Positions 6,287-14,423 of a stretch of DNA of 16,326 nucleotides are shown one piece after another. A program made the translations under genes and the position numbers. The DNA is from Planctomycetaceae bacterium (lineage in GTDB: Bacteria; Planctomycetota; Planctomycetia; Pirellulales; Pirellulaceae). The notes below the pieces were generated by a model. It searched no databases. It saw nothing but the letters and a program-made list of their open reading frames with translations, and had not been told where the DNA came from. The DNA is taken from contig JABHUV010000314.1 in the NCBI GenBank assembly GCA_018658605.1, positions 1 to 16,326 of the forward strand, in the 5' to 3' direction. Numbering within the stretch: the stretch's first letter is position 1; each line of letters starts with the position of its first letter.

Positions 6287-8032
6287 ATGCGCAAACGATG
6301 GAAGTTTCAATCTTTCGATCCTGATGCTGTTGCTGCTCTAGAATCCTCTGCTCGAGTGCCTAACATCGTGGCCCAATTGCTTATCGGCCGCGGATTAACC
6401 GACCCAGCGGCGGCACAAGCCTTCCTGAATATGAAGCTCACCGACTTGCGACCACCCGGCGACTTACCCGGTGCTCAGTCTGCAGGCGAACTTATCTATG
6501 AAGCGATTCAAAACAAGAAGCGTATCGAAATATATGGCGATTATGATGCGGATGGCATGACCGCTACGGCCGTATTGCTACGTTGCCTAAAGCGACTAGG
6601 CGCCGATGTTGGATATTTCGCTCCCAATCGCATGGACGATGGTTACGGTTTAAACAGTGATGTATTAAAACGGTTACACCAGCAGGGAACGCAAATGATC
6701 ATCTCTGTAGATTGCGGAATTGCCAATGCCGAACAAGTAGACTTAGCCAACGAATTAGGCCTACAATTAGTCATTACGGATCATCATGAATTTGGCGATC
6801 GCTTACCCGCTGCTGCTGCGATTGTACACCCACGACTGCCGGGATTCGACTATCCGTTCGGAGGTCTTTGTGGCGCCGGTGTTGCGTTTAAAATTGCTTG
6901 GATCCTCTGCCAACTCGACAGCGGAACTGAAAAAGTCACCGCCGAGCATCGTGATTTCCTCATGATGATTTTGGGGATCGCTGCCATTGGTACGGTGACC
7001 GACGTCGTGCCATTAGTTGATGAAAATCGCGCTATCGTAATGCATGGTTTGCATAGTTTAAAAAATCAAGCATGCCCTGGTATCGAAGCATTAAAAAAAA
7101 TTACAAAGATCCACAACAAACCGCGACTCCATAGTGATGATATCGGATTCAACCTCGGGCCGCGATTAAATGCCGCTGGACGATTAGGTCAAGCAGCGTT
7201 GGGTGTTGAATTGCTGGCGACTGATGATCCCAAACGTGCGATTGAACTTGCCACCTACTTGGATCAACTCAACGAAAACCGAAAGACGATCGAACGCAGC
7301 ATTAATATTGCAGCAACGAAACAGATCAAAGAAAGCTACGACGTCGATAACGACCCCGCGTTTGTCTTAGCCGGTCATGGCTGGCATGCTGGAGTGATCG
7401 GTATTGTCAGTGGTCGTTTAGCGGAAAAATATGCGCGGCCAGTCATCCTCATCGCCCTCGATCAACTAGCGATCAAGCCCGGAATCGGATCAGCCCGTAG
7501 TGGCGGCACTGTTAACCTGCACAAAACACTACAGCGCTGTACTCAACACTTAGAAAAACATGGCGGCCATGCAGCCGCAGCCGGGCTTACTATCCAAGAG
7601 AAAAACGTCGCCGCTTTTCGCAGCGATTTTTGTGATCAAGTCGCAGAAATGTTAAAAACCGAATGCCAAATGGCAGAGTTGTTTATCGATGCGGAGGCTC
7701 CTTTTATTCAACTAACCACTCAGAACGTCGAGCAAATACAACAATTGGCGCCATTTGGAAAAGATAATCCTCGCCCAATATTCGTCGCTAGTGAAGTCGA
7801 GATTGTACCCAAGTCAGCCAAGCGAATGGGCGGGGGTCAGCGTCATCTAACCGTCACGCTTACTCAATTCAATAAAAAAATACGTTGCGTCGCATTCGGA
7901 CAGGGAGATTGGGCCGAGGAACTTGATCAAGTCAGCGGACCAATCGATGTTGCATTCAAACCCGTAATTAATGAATTCCGTGGTCAACGTAATGTCGAAT
8001 TACACATCGAAGACTGGCGCCTCAGTCAGTAG
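6287..8032 (+). CDS. recJ: Single-stranded-DNA-specific exonuclease RecJ
   Basis: RecJ degrades single-stranded DNA 5' to 3' in recombination and mismatch/base-excision repair; it acts in the cytoplasm with divalent metal. The 581-residue length is normal for the core family. DHH-domain motifs are all present: D85-Y-D87-A-D89 (IYGDYDADGMTA), VDCGI with Asp142, TDHH with Asp165-His166-His167, and TVTDVVPL with Asp239. The linker motif FNLGPRLNAAGRLG is at about 288-301. The DHHA1 domain follows with GWHAGVIGIVSGRLAEKY (365-382), GSARS (401-405) and the GGHAAAAG block (426-433). The C-terminal OB-type segment has LAPFGKDNPRP. The ATG start is preceded by a purine-rich AAGGAAGGCAAGG tract at 6269-6281. 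It stands alone between the rpmG terminator and a convergent lipoprotein gene. Confidence 0.97.
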   Translation: MRKRWKFQSFDPDAVAALESSARVPNIVAQLLIGRGLTDPAAAQAFLNMKLTDLRPPGDLPGAQSAGELIYEAIQNKKRIEIYGDYDADGMTATAVLLRCLKRLGADVGYFAPNRMDDGYGLNSDVLKRLHQQGTQMIISVDCGIANAEQVDLANELGLQLVITDHHEFGDRLPAAAAIVHPRLPGFDYPFGGLCGAGVAFKIAWILCQLDSGTEKVTAEHRDFLMMILGIAAIGTVTDVVPLVDENRAIVMHGLHSLKNQACPGIEALKKITKIHNKPRLHSDDIGFNLGPRLNAAGRLGQAALGVELLATDDPKRAIELATYLDQLNENRKTIERSINIAATKQIKESYDVDNDPAFVLAGHGWHAGVIGIVSGRLAEKYARPVILIALDQLAIKPGIGSARSGGTVNLHKTLQRCTQHLEKHGGHAAAAGLTIQEKNVAAFRSDFCDQVAEMLKTECQMAELFIDAEAPFIQLTTQNVEQIQQLAPFGKDNPRPIFVASEVEIVPKSAKRMGGGQRHLTVTLTQFNKKIRCVAFGQGDWAEELDQVSGPIDVAFKPVINEFRGQRNVELHIEDWRLSQ

Positions 8033-8039
8033 GGCGGGT

Positions 8040-8162
8040 TCAGTCGCCGTTCGCCGATGCATTCATAATTTCTAGGTACCGCTTGATACTTCGCTCATAC
8101 GCCAACCAAGCTTCTTCTCTTTCCTCTTGGTGGATTTACCGCTTGTGTTGGAGATGTTTCAT
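8040..8162 (-). pseudogene. Possible tiny gene (40 codons) with one in-frame stop
   Basis: Reading the minus strand from ATG at 8162 gives MKHLQHKR, then a TAA stop (8136-8138), then 31 further codons without interruption (IHQEEREEAWLAYERSIKRY, LEIMNASANGD) to TGA at 8040-8042. The part after the TAA has a convincing amphipathic, charged helical composition (EEREEAW, YERSIKRYLEIM). A single base change in the TAA would restore a 40-residue protein. It could be a decayed small gene, a short gene starting at a non-standard codon after the TAA, or chance. There is no clear ribosome binding site. It ends 7 nt from the recJ stop and runs convergent to it. I do not recognise the family. Confidence 0.25.
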
Positions 8163-8197
8163 TCTAACGAAAATCAAAGGATTCGCTGTACAATAAA

Positions 8198-8234
8198 AGA
8201 ACGGCTTTGACCGAATTGTCGATCAAAGCCGTTT
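8198..8234 (-). terminator. Terminator hairpin for the lipoprotein gene, possibly two-way
   Basis: ACGGCTTTGA (8201-8210) pairs perfectly with TCAAAGCCGT (8223-8232); one more A-T pair (8200/8233) extends the stem to 11 bp, and an inner CGA/TCG pairing (8212-8214, 8219-8221) tightens the loop. On the minus strand the stem is followed by TTCTTTTATT, a usable T-tract. This suits the lipoprotein gene whose stop is at 8263. It may also stop transcripts coming from recJ. Confidence 0.72.
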
Positions 8235-8262
8235 AAATTTCTAAAATTCTGCAACGGTAAAA

Positions 8263-8799
8263 TTATTCGATTTTACCTGAGCCGTCAGAGTTTAAGGTGA
8301 TTTTCAATGTCGACGGAGACTCGATAGCTCCCACTGAACACTTGTTATTCCAGCGAGTATCCGTGGAGTAAGCAATACCGAATACGTCGTTAATTAACGA
8401 AGTATTCGCAACATCCAAATCGTCGCCCATCATGGCCATCATTTCCTGCGAAGGATCGCTACCATCTGCTGGTGGTTCACCTTCGTCGGTAGGCATTTCC
8501 ACTGGTTCATACTTAACAACACGCAATGTATAAGCACCTTCGGCAGCTCCATCAACAATTCCGCCATCTGGGAAAGTCGTTACCAGTGTGAAGTTGCCTT
8601 CGGCATCCGTGATACCGTCTGCTGGCCTCGCTGTACCATCGCCACCATCTGGCATGATTGCAACTGTTGCATCTGCAAGAGGTTCACCATCATAGGTAAC
8701 CGTACCCGTAACTATAGTTAAAGGAGGATGTGAGGATCCACAACCAACAACCGTTGCCATCAGGCCAACGCAAAACAGGCCAATGATCTTCTTGTACAT
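8263..8799 (-). CDS. Lipoprotein with transthyretin/carboxypeptidase-regulatory-like fold
   Basis: A 178-residue exported lipoprotein. The start is placed at ATG 8799 because the protein then begins with a classic lipoprotein signal: MYKK, a hydrophobic core, and lipobox V17-V-G-C20, with Cys20 the lipidated residue. An in-frame upstream start at 8898 would add 33 residues before the signal and is unlikely. The body has TVTYDGEPLADATVAIMPDG, the usual opening of planctomycete carboxypeptidase-regulatory-like beta-sandwich domains, then GITDAEGNFTL, followed by EGAYTLRVVKYEP. A Met/Asp-rich patch (MMAMMGDD) and the WNNKCSV segment with a second cysteine follow. These proteins are numerous in planctomycetes and have no assigned substrate. 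It is transcribed alone, with its own terminator at 8198-8234. Confidence 0.85.
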   Translation of the reverse strand: MYKKIIGLFCVGLMATVVGCGSSHPPLTIVTGTVTYDGEPLADATVAIMPDGGDGTARPADGITDAEGNFTLVTTFPDGGIVDGAAEGAYTLRVVKYEPVEMPTDEGEPPADGSDPSQEMMAMMGDDLDVANTSLINDVFGIAYSTDTRWNNKCSVGAIESPSTLKITLNSDGSGKIE

Positions 8800-8852
8800 T
8801 GTTGTCTCTCTTTTCTGAAAAGGATCTATTATGAGTAGAATTCGAATTGTTC

Positions 8853-8881
8853 TATATATGTAGATAGGTTGCCCATGGAAA
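8853..8881 (-). promoter_or_regulatory. Possible promoter of the lipoprotein gene
   Basis: On the minus strand TTTCCA (8876-8881) and TATATA (8853-8858) each match the sigma-70 -35 and -10 consensus at four of six positions, separated by 17 nt. Transcription would begin near 8846, inside the longer open frame but upstream of the ATG at 8799, which agrees with the shorter start chosen for this gene. This is a motif match only, in AT-rich sequence where such matches are common. Confidence 0.3.
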
Positions 8882-9037
8882 TAATTCCCTAAAAACAATG
8901 AGCGGCAACATATAGTTGACTATAACACTTCAAATCAACCAAGAACAGCAATCTATTATCAAATCTTATCAGGAATTGTGATGGATTTGCTTCGTTTTCA
9001 CTAAAACTGATACAAGCGATTTCCCTTTACATTACAT

Positions 9038-10015
9038 TCATTTGCTTACGAGTCTTAACACTCCGGCTAAATCGCCTGTCATCCAAGCCTCTTTGTATGG
9101 ATGTTTGGCAATTACTTCAATTCCGACTTTACTTACTTGTCTCTCAAATTGCACCTTTGCTGTTTGATAATCGACAGTGATAATCCGTCCATCACTGGTG
9201 CCAACAGTAACTTCGAAGCCGCTAGTCCGGTTTACCGCTTGAGCCATACATAACGGCATAGAAGATTTCATTTGATAGAACCTGACCATTCTACCTATAC
9301 TCGGCTGCCAAAATCGCACGGTCTTATCATCGCTAATCGTACAACATACCGCCATCGATTTTGTTGTCTGCTGATTCGCTCCCGAGGATGGTGGCCACAT
9401 TGAAATGCCATTAATTCTCGCTCGGTGATTATCAAGCATTCTCATTTGTCGTTGAGCAGTAACATCCCATATTCGCATGGAAGAATCACCTGAAACAGAA
9501 ACGATCACATCGTTCATAAACCGCGCTCCCATGACTGGACGAGAATGTCCTTGAAATGTCCCCTGCACCATCCCGTTTTCCAAATCAACTAGATGGCAAT
9601 GTTGGTCATGTGAGACTGTAACTAACAAGTTAGCTTGTACATCCAAGTCATACACCACATCAGCGTGGTGCTCGACATACCAAATCGAATTTTTTTTAAC
9701 TAAATCAATCAGCTCAACGGATCCTGATTCACCAGGCAAACCACCTGCGATTAAAAGTTGGCGACCTTGCTGAACATACCTTAAGTACATAACTCGCGGC
9801 ACTTGCGTATCGATGCGGACTGCCATGGTTCGTTTAGTTAGCGGACTGCGAAACAGTTGTTCATTACGAGCAAATATGATTTCATCACCCGCCGGCGATA
9901 TAACTAGAGCGGTCACTGGTGAAGCCCCGTCTGCAGCAGTGACCGCAGTGGTAACCAAAGCAACCAAAACCATCTGTATGATCTGATATCTCATCAACAT
10001 ATTCTTGGAAAACAA
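9038..10015 (-). CDS. Secreted WD40-repeat beta-propeller protein
   Basis: A 325-residue protein, last gene of the four-gene operon. Residues 1-27 are an export signal (hydrophobic core IIQMVLVALVTTAV, cleavage near VTA-AD). WD40 repeats follow; the clearest are HADVVYDLDV to HLVDLE (117-146), GHSRPVMGARF to MRIWDV (156-185) and HRARINGISMW to KTVRFWQ (197-237). Further blades at 30-110 and 250-325 are more diverged. WD40 propellers are binding platforms, so it probably binds another exported protein. TTG at 10015 is chosen as start because AGGAG lies 11 nt upstream (10027-10031); ATG codons at 10000 and 9994 are alternatives but are far from that site. It starts 15 nt after the DUF1501 stop. 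Such WD40 genes are frequently placed after DUF1549/DUF1501 genes in planctomycetes. Confidence 0.85.
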   Translation of the reverse strand: MFSKNMLMRYQIIQMVLVALVTTAVTAADGASPVTALVISPAGDEIIFARNEQLFRSPLTKRTMAVRIDTQVPRVMYLRYVQQGRQLLIAGGLPGESGSVELIDLVKKNSIWYVEHHADVVYDLDVQANLLVTVSHDQHCHLVDLENGMVQGTFQGHSRPVMGARFMNDVIVSVSGDSSMRIWDVTAQRQMRMLDNHRARINGISMWPPSSGANQQTTKSMAVCCTISDDKTVRFWQPSIGRMVRFYQMKSSMPLCMAQAVNRTSGFEVTVGTSDGRIITVDYQTAKVQFERQVSKVGIEVIAKHPYKEAWMTGDLAGVLRLVSK

Positions 10016-10026
10016 AGTACCAGTGT

Positions 10027-10031
10027 CTCCT
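10027..10031 (-). promoter_or_regulatory. Ribosome binding site that supports the TTG start of the WD40 gene
   Basis: The minus strand reads AGGAG here, overlapping the base after which the DUF1501 gene stops (its TAA is 10031-10033). The TTG at 10015 is 11 nt downstream, a workable though long spacing. The next ATG codons are 26 and 32 nt away, which favours TTG. Confidence 0.5.
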
Positions 10032-11383
10032 TAGGTCAATTCTGAGATAACACGACTATCTGCTGGAGTCAAACGAACGGGGCGGCCATCGCGAGTCGAC
10101 AGTTGCGACGCTGGATTAATACCCAGTAAATGATATATACTTGCGGCCAAATCCGCTGGAGTAATAGGATTGTCTTTTGGACTTTCACCTGTGCGATCAC
10201 TAGCTCCAATAATTTGACCGCCATGAACTCCGCCCCCAGCGAGTAATGCGCCAAACACTCGCGGCCAATGATCACGTCCGCCATTGGTATTCAGTTTAGG
10301 TGTCCGGCCAAATTCGCCCATCACAACAACCAATGTATCGTCTAACATGCCTTGCTGTTTCAGATCTTGAATCAACGATGACAATGCTAAATCCAACGAC
10401 GGGATCAATCCCATTGGCGTTTTGGCACCAGCATAGCCGTCTTTGAGTCGCGTCACGAGATCTTCATGCGTATCCCAGCCTTTGTAGTTTACTGTCACAA
10501 ATGGCACTCCGCGTTGCACCAATCGCCGCGCTAATAAACAACTTTGTCCAATAGTACGGCGGCCATATCGTTGCCGTAATTCTTCAGGTTCCTGATCCAA
10601 TTGGAAAGCAATTTGGGAATCACGAGAGCCAATTAGCTTAAAGGCCGCCTGGAATCCATCTGAATCAGAAGTATCAGCTGCATCATAAAAATGATTCAGA
10701 TTGTCGAGATACTTTTTCCGTCTTGCCAAATTGACACCGGTCAATCCATTTGGAATCTGTAAATGTTTAACTTTAAACTCCGGTTTTGCGGGATCACTTT
10801 CTACCGAAAATGGTCTAGCGGAATTGGGCAAAAACCCACTTCCTGAAAAACTCGATCCACCAACACGAAAATGGGGAACTGCGATATGTGGTGGCAAAAT
10901 ATGCCCGCTTGCTCGCTGTAATTCTTGATGTGCTAGTACACTACCAAAACAAGGATACTCCAACACGGGCGTTGGTTTATACCCCGTCATCATATAATGG
11001 GTGCCAAAGTTATGTTCGCCCAAGGGCGACGTAATTGAACGAATCACTGCAATGTCGTCGGCCATGGTCGCCGTCTTTTCCAAACATTCACTAAATCTCA
11101 CTGCAGGCAGTGAGGTAGCAACGGTGCCCAGGGGGCCTCGGACCTCAACGGGAGCATCTGGTTTAGGATCAAACATTTCCAAATGGCTCGGTCCACCATC
11201 CAGCCAAATCAAGATACATGATTTGCCGTTTGGTGTTTCAGCGAAATCATCGCCCGTAGCATCAGAGGTTAAATTAAATCCTCCGATTCCTAATGGATGG
11301 AGTCCACCACCAATTGCCGCGAGGGTACCAATCTGAATAACATGCCGACGGGATAGCTGTTTTAAGTGCATTGGTTTATTCAT
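10031..11383 (-). CDS. DUF1501 family protein with Tat signal
   Basis: A 450-residue exported protein of the alkaline phosphatase/sulfatase-like fold. The start is set at ATG 11383, one nt after the TAA of the upstream DUF1549/DUF1553 gene; a longer frame to 11437 lies inside that gene and is unlikely. GGGAG at 11395-11399 provides a ribosome binding site. Residues 11-16 (SRRHVI) and the hydrophobic stretch that follows form a twin-arginine signal, which suggests export in folded form. Motifs: LIWLDGGPSHLEMFDPKPD (58-76), GWDTH (302-306), MGEFGRTP (355-362) and GRDHWPR (369-375). Asp and His residues in these blocks probably bind metal, by analogy with the superfamily. Substrate is unknown. 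The one-nt gap suggests translational coupling and a working partnership with the upstream protein. Confidence 0.93.
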   Translation of the reverse strand: MNKPMHLKQLSRRHVIQIGTLAAIGGGLHPLGIGGFNLTSDATGDDFAETPNGKSCILIWLDGGPSHLEMFDPKPDAPVEVRGPLGTVATSLPAVRFSECLEKTATMADDIAVIRSITSPLGEHNFGTHYMMTGYKPTPVLEYPCFGSVLAHQELQRASGHILPPHIAVPHFRVGGSSFSGSGFLPNSARPFSVESDPAKPEFKVKHLQIPNGLTGVNLARRKKYLDNLNHFYDAADTSDSDGFQAAFKLIGSRDSQIAFQLDQEPEELRQRYGRRTIGQSCLLARRLVQRGVPFVTVNYKGWDTHEDLVTRLKDGYAGAKTPMGLIPSLDLALSSLIQDLKQQGMLDDTLVVVMGEFGRTPKLNTNGGRDHWPRVFGALLAGGGVHGGQIIGASDRTGESPKDNPITPADLAASIYHLLGINPASQLSTRDGRPVRLTPADSRVISELT

Positions 11384-11384
11384 C

Positions 11385-13565
11385 TTAATGCTGACTCCCA
11401 AATTCACGACTTGCCAATAAACTCCAAAGCAGATCACGAATAATGTCCATTGGCTTCCCAGTCGACATTCCTTGCGTTAACTGATCTTTCCAAAATTTTA
11501 ATTCTGCTTGATTGGGCACTCGACTATACACTCGGACATACAATTCTTGAATTAATTTTTCGTTCGAAACTTTTTCCTGTTGTAATTGCTGTTCTAACTG
11601 CCTAAGAAAACTATCTTGTCCGTTGAGCTTATCGTTAATTAAGGCACCGTTGATCCATTGTAACCGTTGCGCAATCGTAATCTCTGCATTCACTACATTT
11701 CCACACTGCTCAAGCGTACATCGCCCCACTGCATCAAGTGCGGTAGAGGGAATATCTTGATAAGGAACTTGGATTGCACGAGTTGTTGCGTTGAATCCTG
11801 TAAACTGCGTGGCGACACCCGTCACATCAGAAATCGCATCCAACAAAACTTCAGGAGGCAGCGGGCGGGCAAGATAGCCTCGATAGAATACTTGTTGACT
11901 AAGAGGTACATTGCGAGCAACTCGCCGCTGATAAGCATCACTCGTCATGATTTGTCCAATCGTGTGCTGGATATTAAAATCATGTTCCACAAAATCATCG
12001 GCTAACCATTGCAATAAGTCGCTGTGCGACGCTGGATTTGTTTCACTCATATTCGAAACAGGATTCACTAATCCACGACCCATCAGATAACTCCAAATGC
12101 GATTAACCGCGGTCTTAGCAAAATACGAGTTCTTCGGTGAGGTAAGCCAATTTGCAAACGGCACACGTAAATCCAAATTTTCTTGCTCACTTGGTACACT
12201 TATATATTGATCACCAGGAATTTTAGGAATCGCGGCTACGCCCGTTGCGGGATGAGTGACTTCTCCACGCGATACAATTTCCACTCGAGCACCTTGCCGT
12301 ACCTTAGCAAATACGGCCGCGAGCCCGTGGTAATCATCCTGTGTCCAGCGATCTAAAGGATGATTGTGGCAATTCGCACATCTCAAACGAACCCCCATAA
12401 ACAATTCACTTGTCAATTCAGCTTGCTCCCGAGCTCCACGAACTGTGCGATAAAACTCAGTCGCTGGCTGTTGCTCAATCGTTCCTTGGGATAACATCAA
12501 TGTGCGTACCATCAAGTTATATGGTTGCTTCTGTAGTTGCTGCCGAATCCATTGATAATATGCACGAGCAGCAGTATCCGATTTTGCCTGGGGTCGGATT
12601 TGGAGCATCCGTGCTAAATAGAAACTCCAGTAATCTATATATTCACGTGAACCAAGTAGATCCGTGATTAGGTTTGCATATTTGTTTGGATCCGAATCTG
12701 CGATATATTTACGAGCTACAGCGACCGTCGGTAGTTGACCCGTTAAATCTAAATACACACGACGGACTAATGTGGCTGAACTCGCACGCTGCAGTGGTTG
12801 CAAATTTAATTGCAACAACTTACCAACAATTTCTTGATCAATCCGCTGCAAAGCGGTTAAATCATGATCCACAGTTATTTCATCAGGGCTACGATTAAAA
12901 GGCACTAATACCATTAATGGTTTAACTTGATTCATAAATCGAGCAATTAACACATGCTGACCACTACGTAACGCGGTCAATTCACCAGTAGTCGTATCTA
13001 ATTGCAAAGCATCTTTGTCTTGAATCGACCAAGTCACGCGATCCGTTACGTCTAGTTGTGTCCTGTCGGAAAAAGTCGCCAAGGCCCTCACTAAAGTTCC
13101 CTGTCCTTTAGCGATTATCGAATTGCCGCTACTTAATCCAACATGAAATTCAGTTAACTTTCGCTGCACTATTTCGCGCGCACCTTCTACTATCCAACGT
13201 TCTAGCAGTGCCGCCTCATCGCTGTCCACATCCAATACGGTACCACCACCATGGTCAACATAGCCTGTTGGCTTTTTAAGAATCAGACTCTCCGCAGGAT
13301 ACTTCAAGTTCAGCCGCCGCCCCTTAAACTCGCCCGTAATCGCCTCAAAATCTCGATCAGGGTTACTGCCAAGCAGCGATAGGTGGAATCCTCCACGGCC
13401 CGCAGCACTGCCATGGCAATCACCCGCATTGCATCCTGCACGCGTCAACATCGGCATCACTTCACTTTGAAAATCAACCGCGACATCTGCTCCAAGTAAT
13501 CGTGGAGGCGCAAGAAGAATCCACAGCGACAATCCCAGATAAGAACAAAGGTGAAACCGAAACAT
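11385..13565 (-). CDS. DUF1549/DUF1553 (PSCyt2/PSD1) cytochrome-like protein
   Basis: A 726-residue exported planctomycete protein. Residues 1-25 are a Sec signal (cleavage near LLG-AD). An N-terminal PSCyt1-like segment carries C45-NAGD-C50-H51, a CX4CH motif like one of the haem c sites known in tetrahaem cytochrome c3, followed by GGFHLSLLGSNPDRDFEAI. Residues about 140-222 look like a bacterial Ig-like (BIG2) domain (LVRALATFSD, GELTALRSGQHVLIARF). DUF1549 spans about 240-450 and contains the canonical haem motif C396-AN-C399-H400 followed by NHPLDRWTQDDY. DUF1553 spans about 465-715 (FAKTAVNRIWSYLMGRGLV, ARPLPPEVLLDAISDVTG, ELYVRVYSRVPNQAE). The family is expected to act outside the cytoplasm and to bind haem c, but no activity is established. 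The ATG start is 3 nt after the stop of the preceding gene, and the downstream DUF1501 start is 1 nt after its stop. Confidence 0.93.
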   Translation of the reverse strand: MFRFHLCSYLGLSLWILLAPPRLLGADVAVDFQSEVMPMLTRAGCNAGDCHGSAAGRGGFHLSLLGSNPDRDFEAITGEFKGRRLNLKYPAESLILKKPTGYVDHGGGTVLDVDSDEAALLERWIVEGAREIVQRKLTEFHVGLSSGNSIIAKGQGTLVRALATFSDRTQLDVTDRVTWSIQDKDALQLDTTTGELTALRSGQHVLIARFMNQVKPLMVLVPFNRSPDEITVDHDLTALQRIDQEIVGKLLQLNLQPLQRASSATLVRRVYLDLTGQLPTVAVARKYIADSDPNKYANLITDLLGSREYIDYWSFYLARMLQIRPQAKSDTAARAYYQWIRQQLQKQPYNLMVRTLMLSQGTIEQQPATEFYRTVRGAREQAELTSELFMGVRLRCANCHNHPLDRWTQDDYHGLAAVFAKVRQGARVEIVSRGEVTHPATGVAAIPKIPGDQYISVPSEQENLDLRVPFANWLTSPKNSYFAKTAVNRIWSYLMGRGLVNPVSNMSETNPASHSDLLQWLADDFVEHDFNIQHTIGQIMTSDAYQRRVARNVPLSQQVFYRGYLARPLPPEVLLDAISDVTGVATQFTGFNATTRAIQVPYQDIPSTALDAVGRCTLEQCGNVVNAEITIAQRLQWINGALINDKLNGQDSFLRQLEQQLQQEKVSNEKLIQELYVRVYSRVPNQAELKFWKDQLTQGMSTGKPMDIIRDLLWSLLASREFGSQH

Positions 13566-13568
13566 ATC

Positions 13569-14423
13569 TTATTTCCTTGGCTTCCCGTATAGCCCCGCCC
13601 ATTTGAATAAATAATACTGAGCACGCTTGGTACCATAGTTCTCCAGTTTTCCGGAATCGATAATTCGTTGAGCGATTCTACCAATTTGAGTGGCGACGTT
13701 TGGTTTTTTGGCGAATTCTGCCTCAATTTTTTTAGCCGCAATGTTGACTTCCGCTTCTGTCGCCTCCTTATTTAAAACAGGTCCAAGCAGTGCGCGAGCG
13801 TCAATCTCGCCGCTAGCTGCCATGCGTGGCTGGGCGCTTAGCTCAGCTAACGTTGGTACTTTGATTTTTAACGCCTTGGCGATGGGAGTGATTATTTTCA
13901 AGGCATCGGCTTGAACCGATGGTTCAATCAACGCCGAGTTGAATATTACTTTTTGATCATCACCAAAGACTATCGTCAATGTTACTTTTCGGTTCAGTCC
14001 ATATGCCCCAGGGCCTTCGATCCCCTGTGGTGCAATCGTGACGTGTGTTTTAGTCGGTAGTGCACGACGTGCGGCAGTCAAACGTTGTTGCGTTGCTATA
14101 ACATCATCACTCAAAAAAATCATATTTGTGTAGAGCAATTTTTGATGTTGCTCGGCGAATGTAGTTAAGACGCGAGTTAAACCAATTGATGGCCGCGTAA
14201 GTTTATGTGCGAATATAAGTAATGTCGCTTTGTCGCCTGCTTCCTTTAGTGGTTGCATCGTCATCCCAGCAGTATCGCCAAAAGCATATTGCACATCGAA
14301 CGCTTCCATCGATTCACCGGGTTGAGGTCCTGAGAATACCTGCTGTGCTGTATCTTGAGCAAGCAACATAATGCTATGTGAAAACACCAATATCATAAAA
14401 AAACTCATCGTTACCCAGCGCAT
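13569..14423 (-). CDS. Exported thioredoxin-fold-like protein without cysteine
   Basis: A 284-residue protein, first gene of the operon. Residues 1-22 are a signal peptide (hydrophobic core, cleavage near LLA-QD). The region 36-190 resembles a redoxin/thioredoxin-like domain: PGESMEAFDVQ opening, TLLIFAHKLTRPS (67-79) where a redoxin would carry its active cysteine, then a YGLNRKVTLTIVFGDDQKV block (141-159) followed by FNSALIEPS. There is no cysteine anywhere in the protein, so it cannot be a thiol oxidoreductase. Residues 190-284 are a charged, helical tail (EAEVNIAAKKIEAEFAKK). The ATG start is strongly supported by AAGGAG at 14432-14437, 8 nt upstream. Its fold assignment is by pattern only and could be wrong. 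Close spacing (3 nt) to the DUF1549/DUF1553 gene suggests a role with that protein, perhaps as a binding or scaffold subunit. Confidence 0.72.
   Translation of the reverse strand: MRWVTMSFFMILVFSHSIMLLAQDTAQQVFSGPQPGESMEAFDVQYAFGDTAGMTMQPLKEAGDKATLLIFAHKLTRPSIGLTRVLTTFAEQHQKLLYTNMIFLSDDVIATQQRLTAARRALPTKTHVTIAPQGIEGPGAYGLNRKVTLTIVFGDDQKVIFNSALIEPSVQADALKIITPIAKALKIKVPTLAELSAQPRMAASGEIDARALLGPVLNKEATEAEVNIAAKKIEAEFAKKPNVATQIGRIAQRIIDSGKLENYGTKRAQYYLFKWAGLYGKPRK

Noticed and set aside
8800..8898. Longer start for the lipoprotein gene
   Set aside because: It would put 33 residues before a perfect lipoprotein signal peptide, and a possible promoter lies inside the extension.
8911..8924. Inverted repeat TATAGT-TG-ACTATA
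   Set aside because: Six-base AT-rich arms between genes are expected by chance; it is far from a well-supported promoter.
11384..11437. Longer start for the second DUF1501 gene
   Set aside because: It would overlap the upstream gene by 53 nt and place extra residues before the Tat signal; ATG 11383 has a good ribosome binding site.
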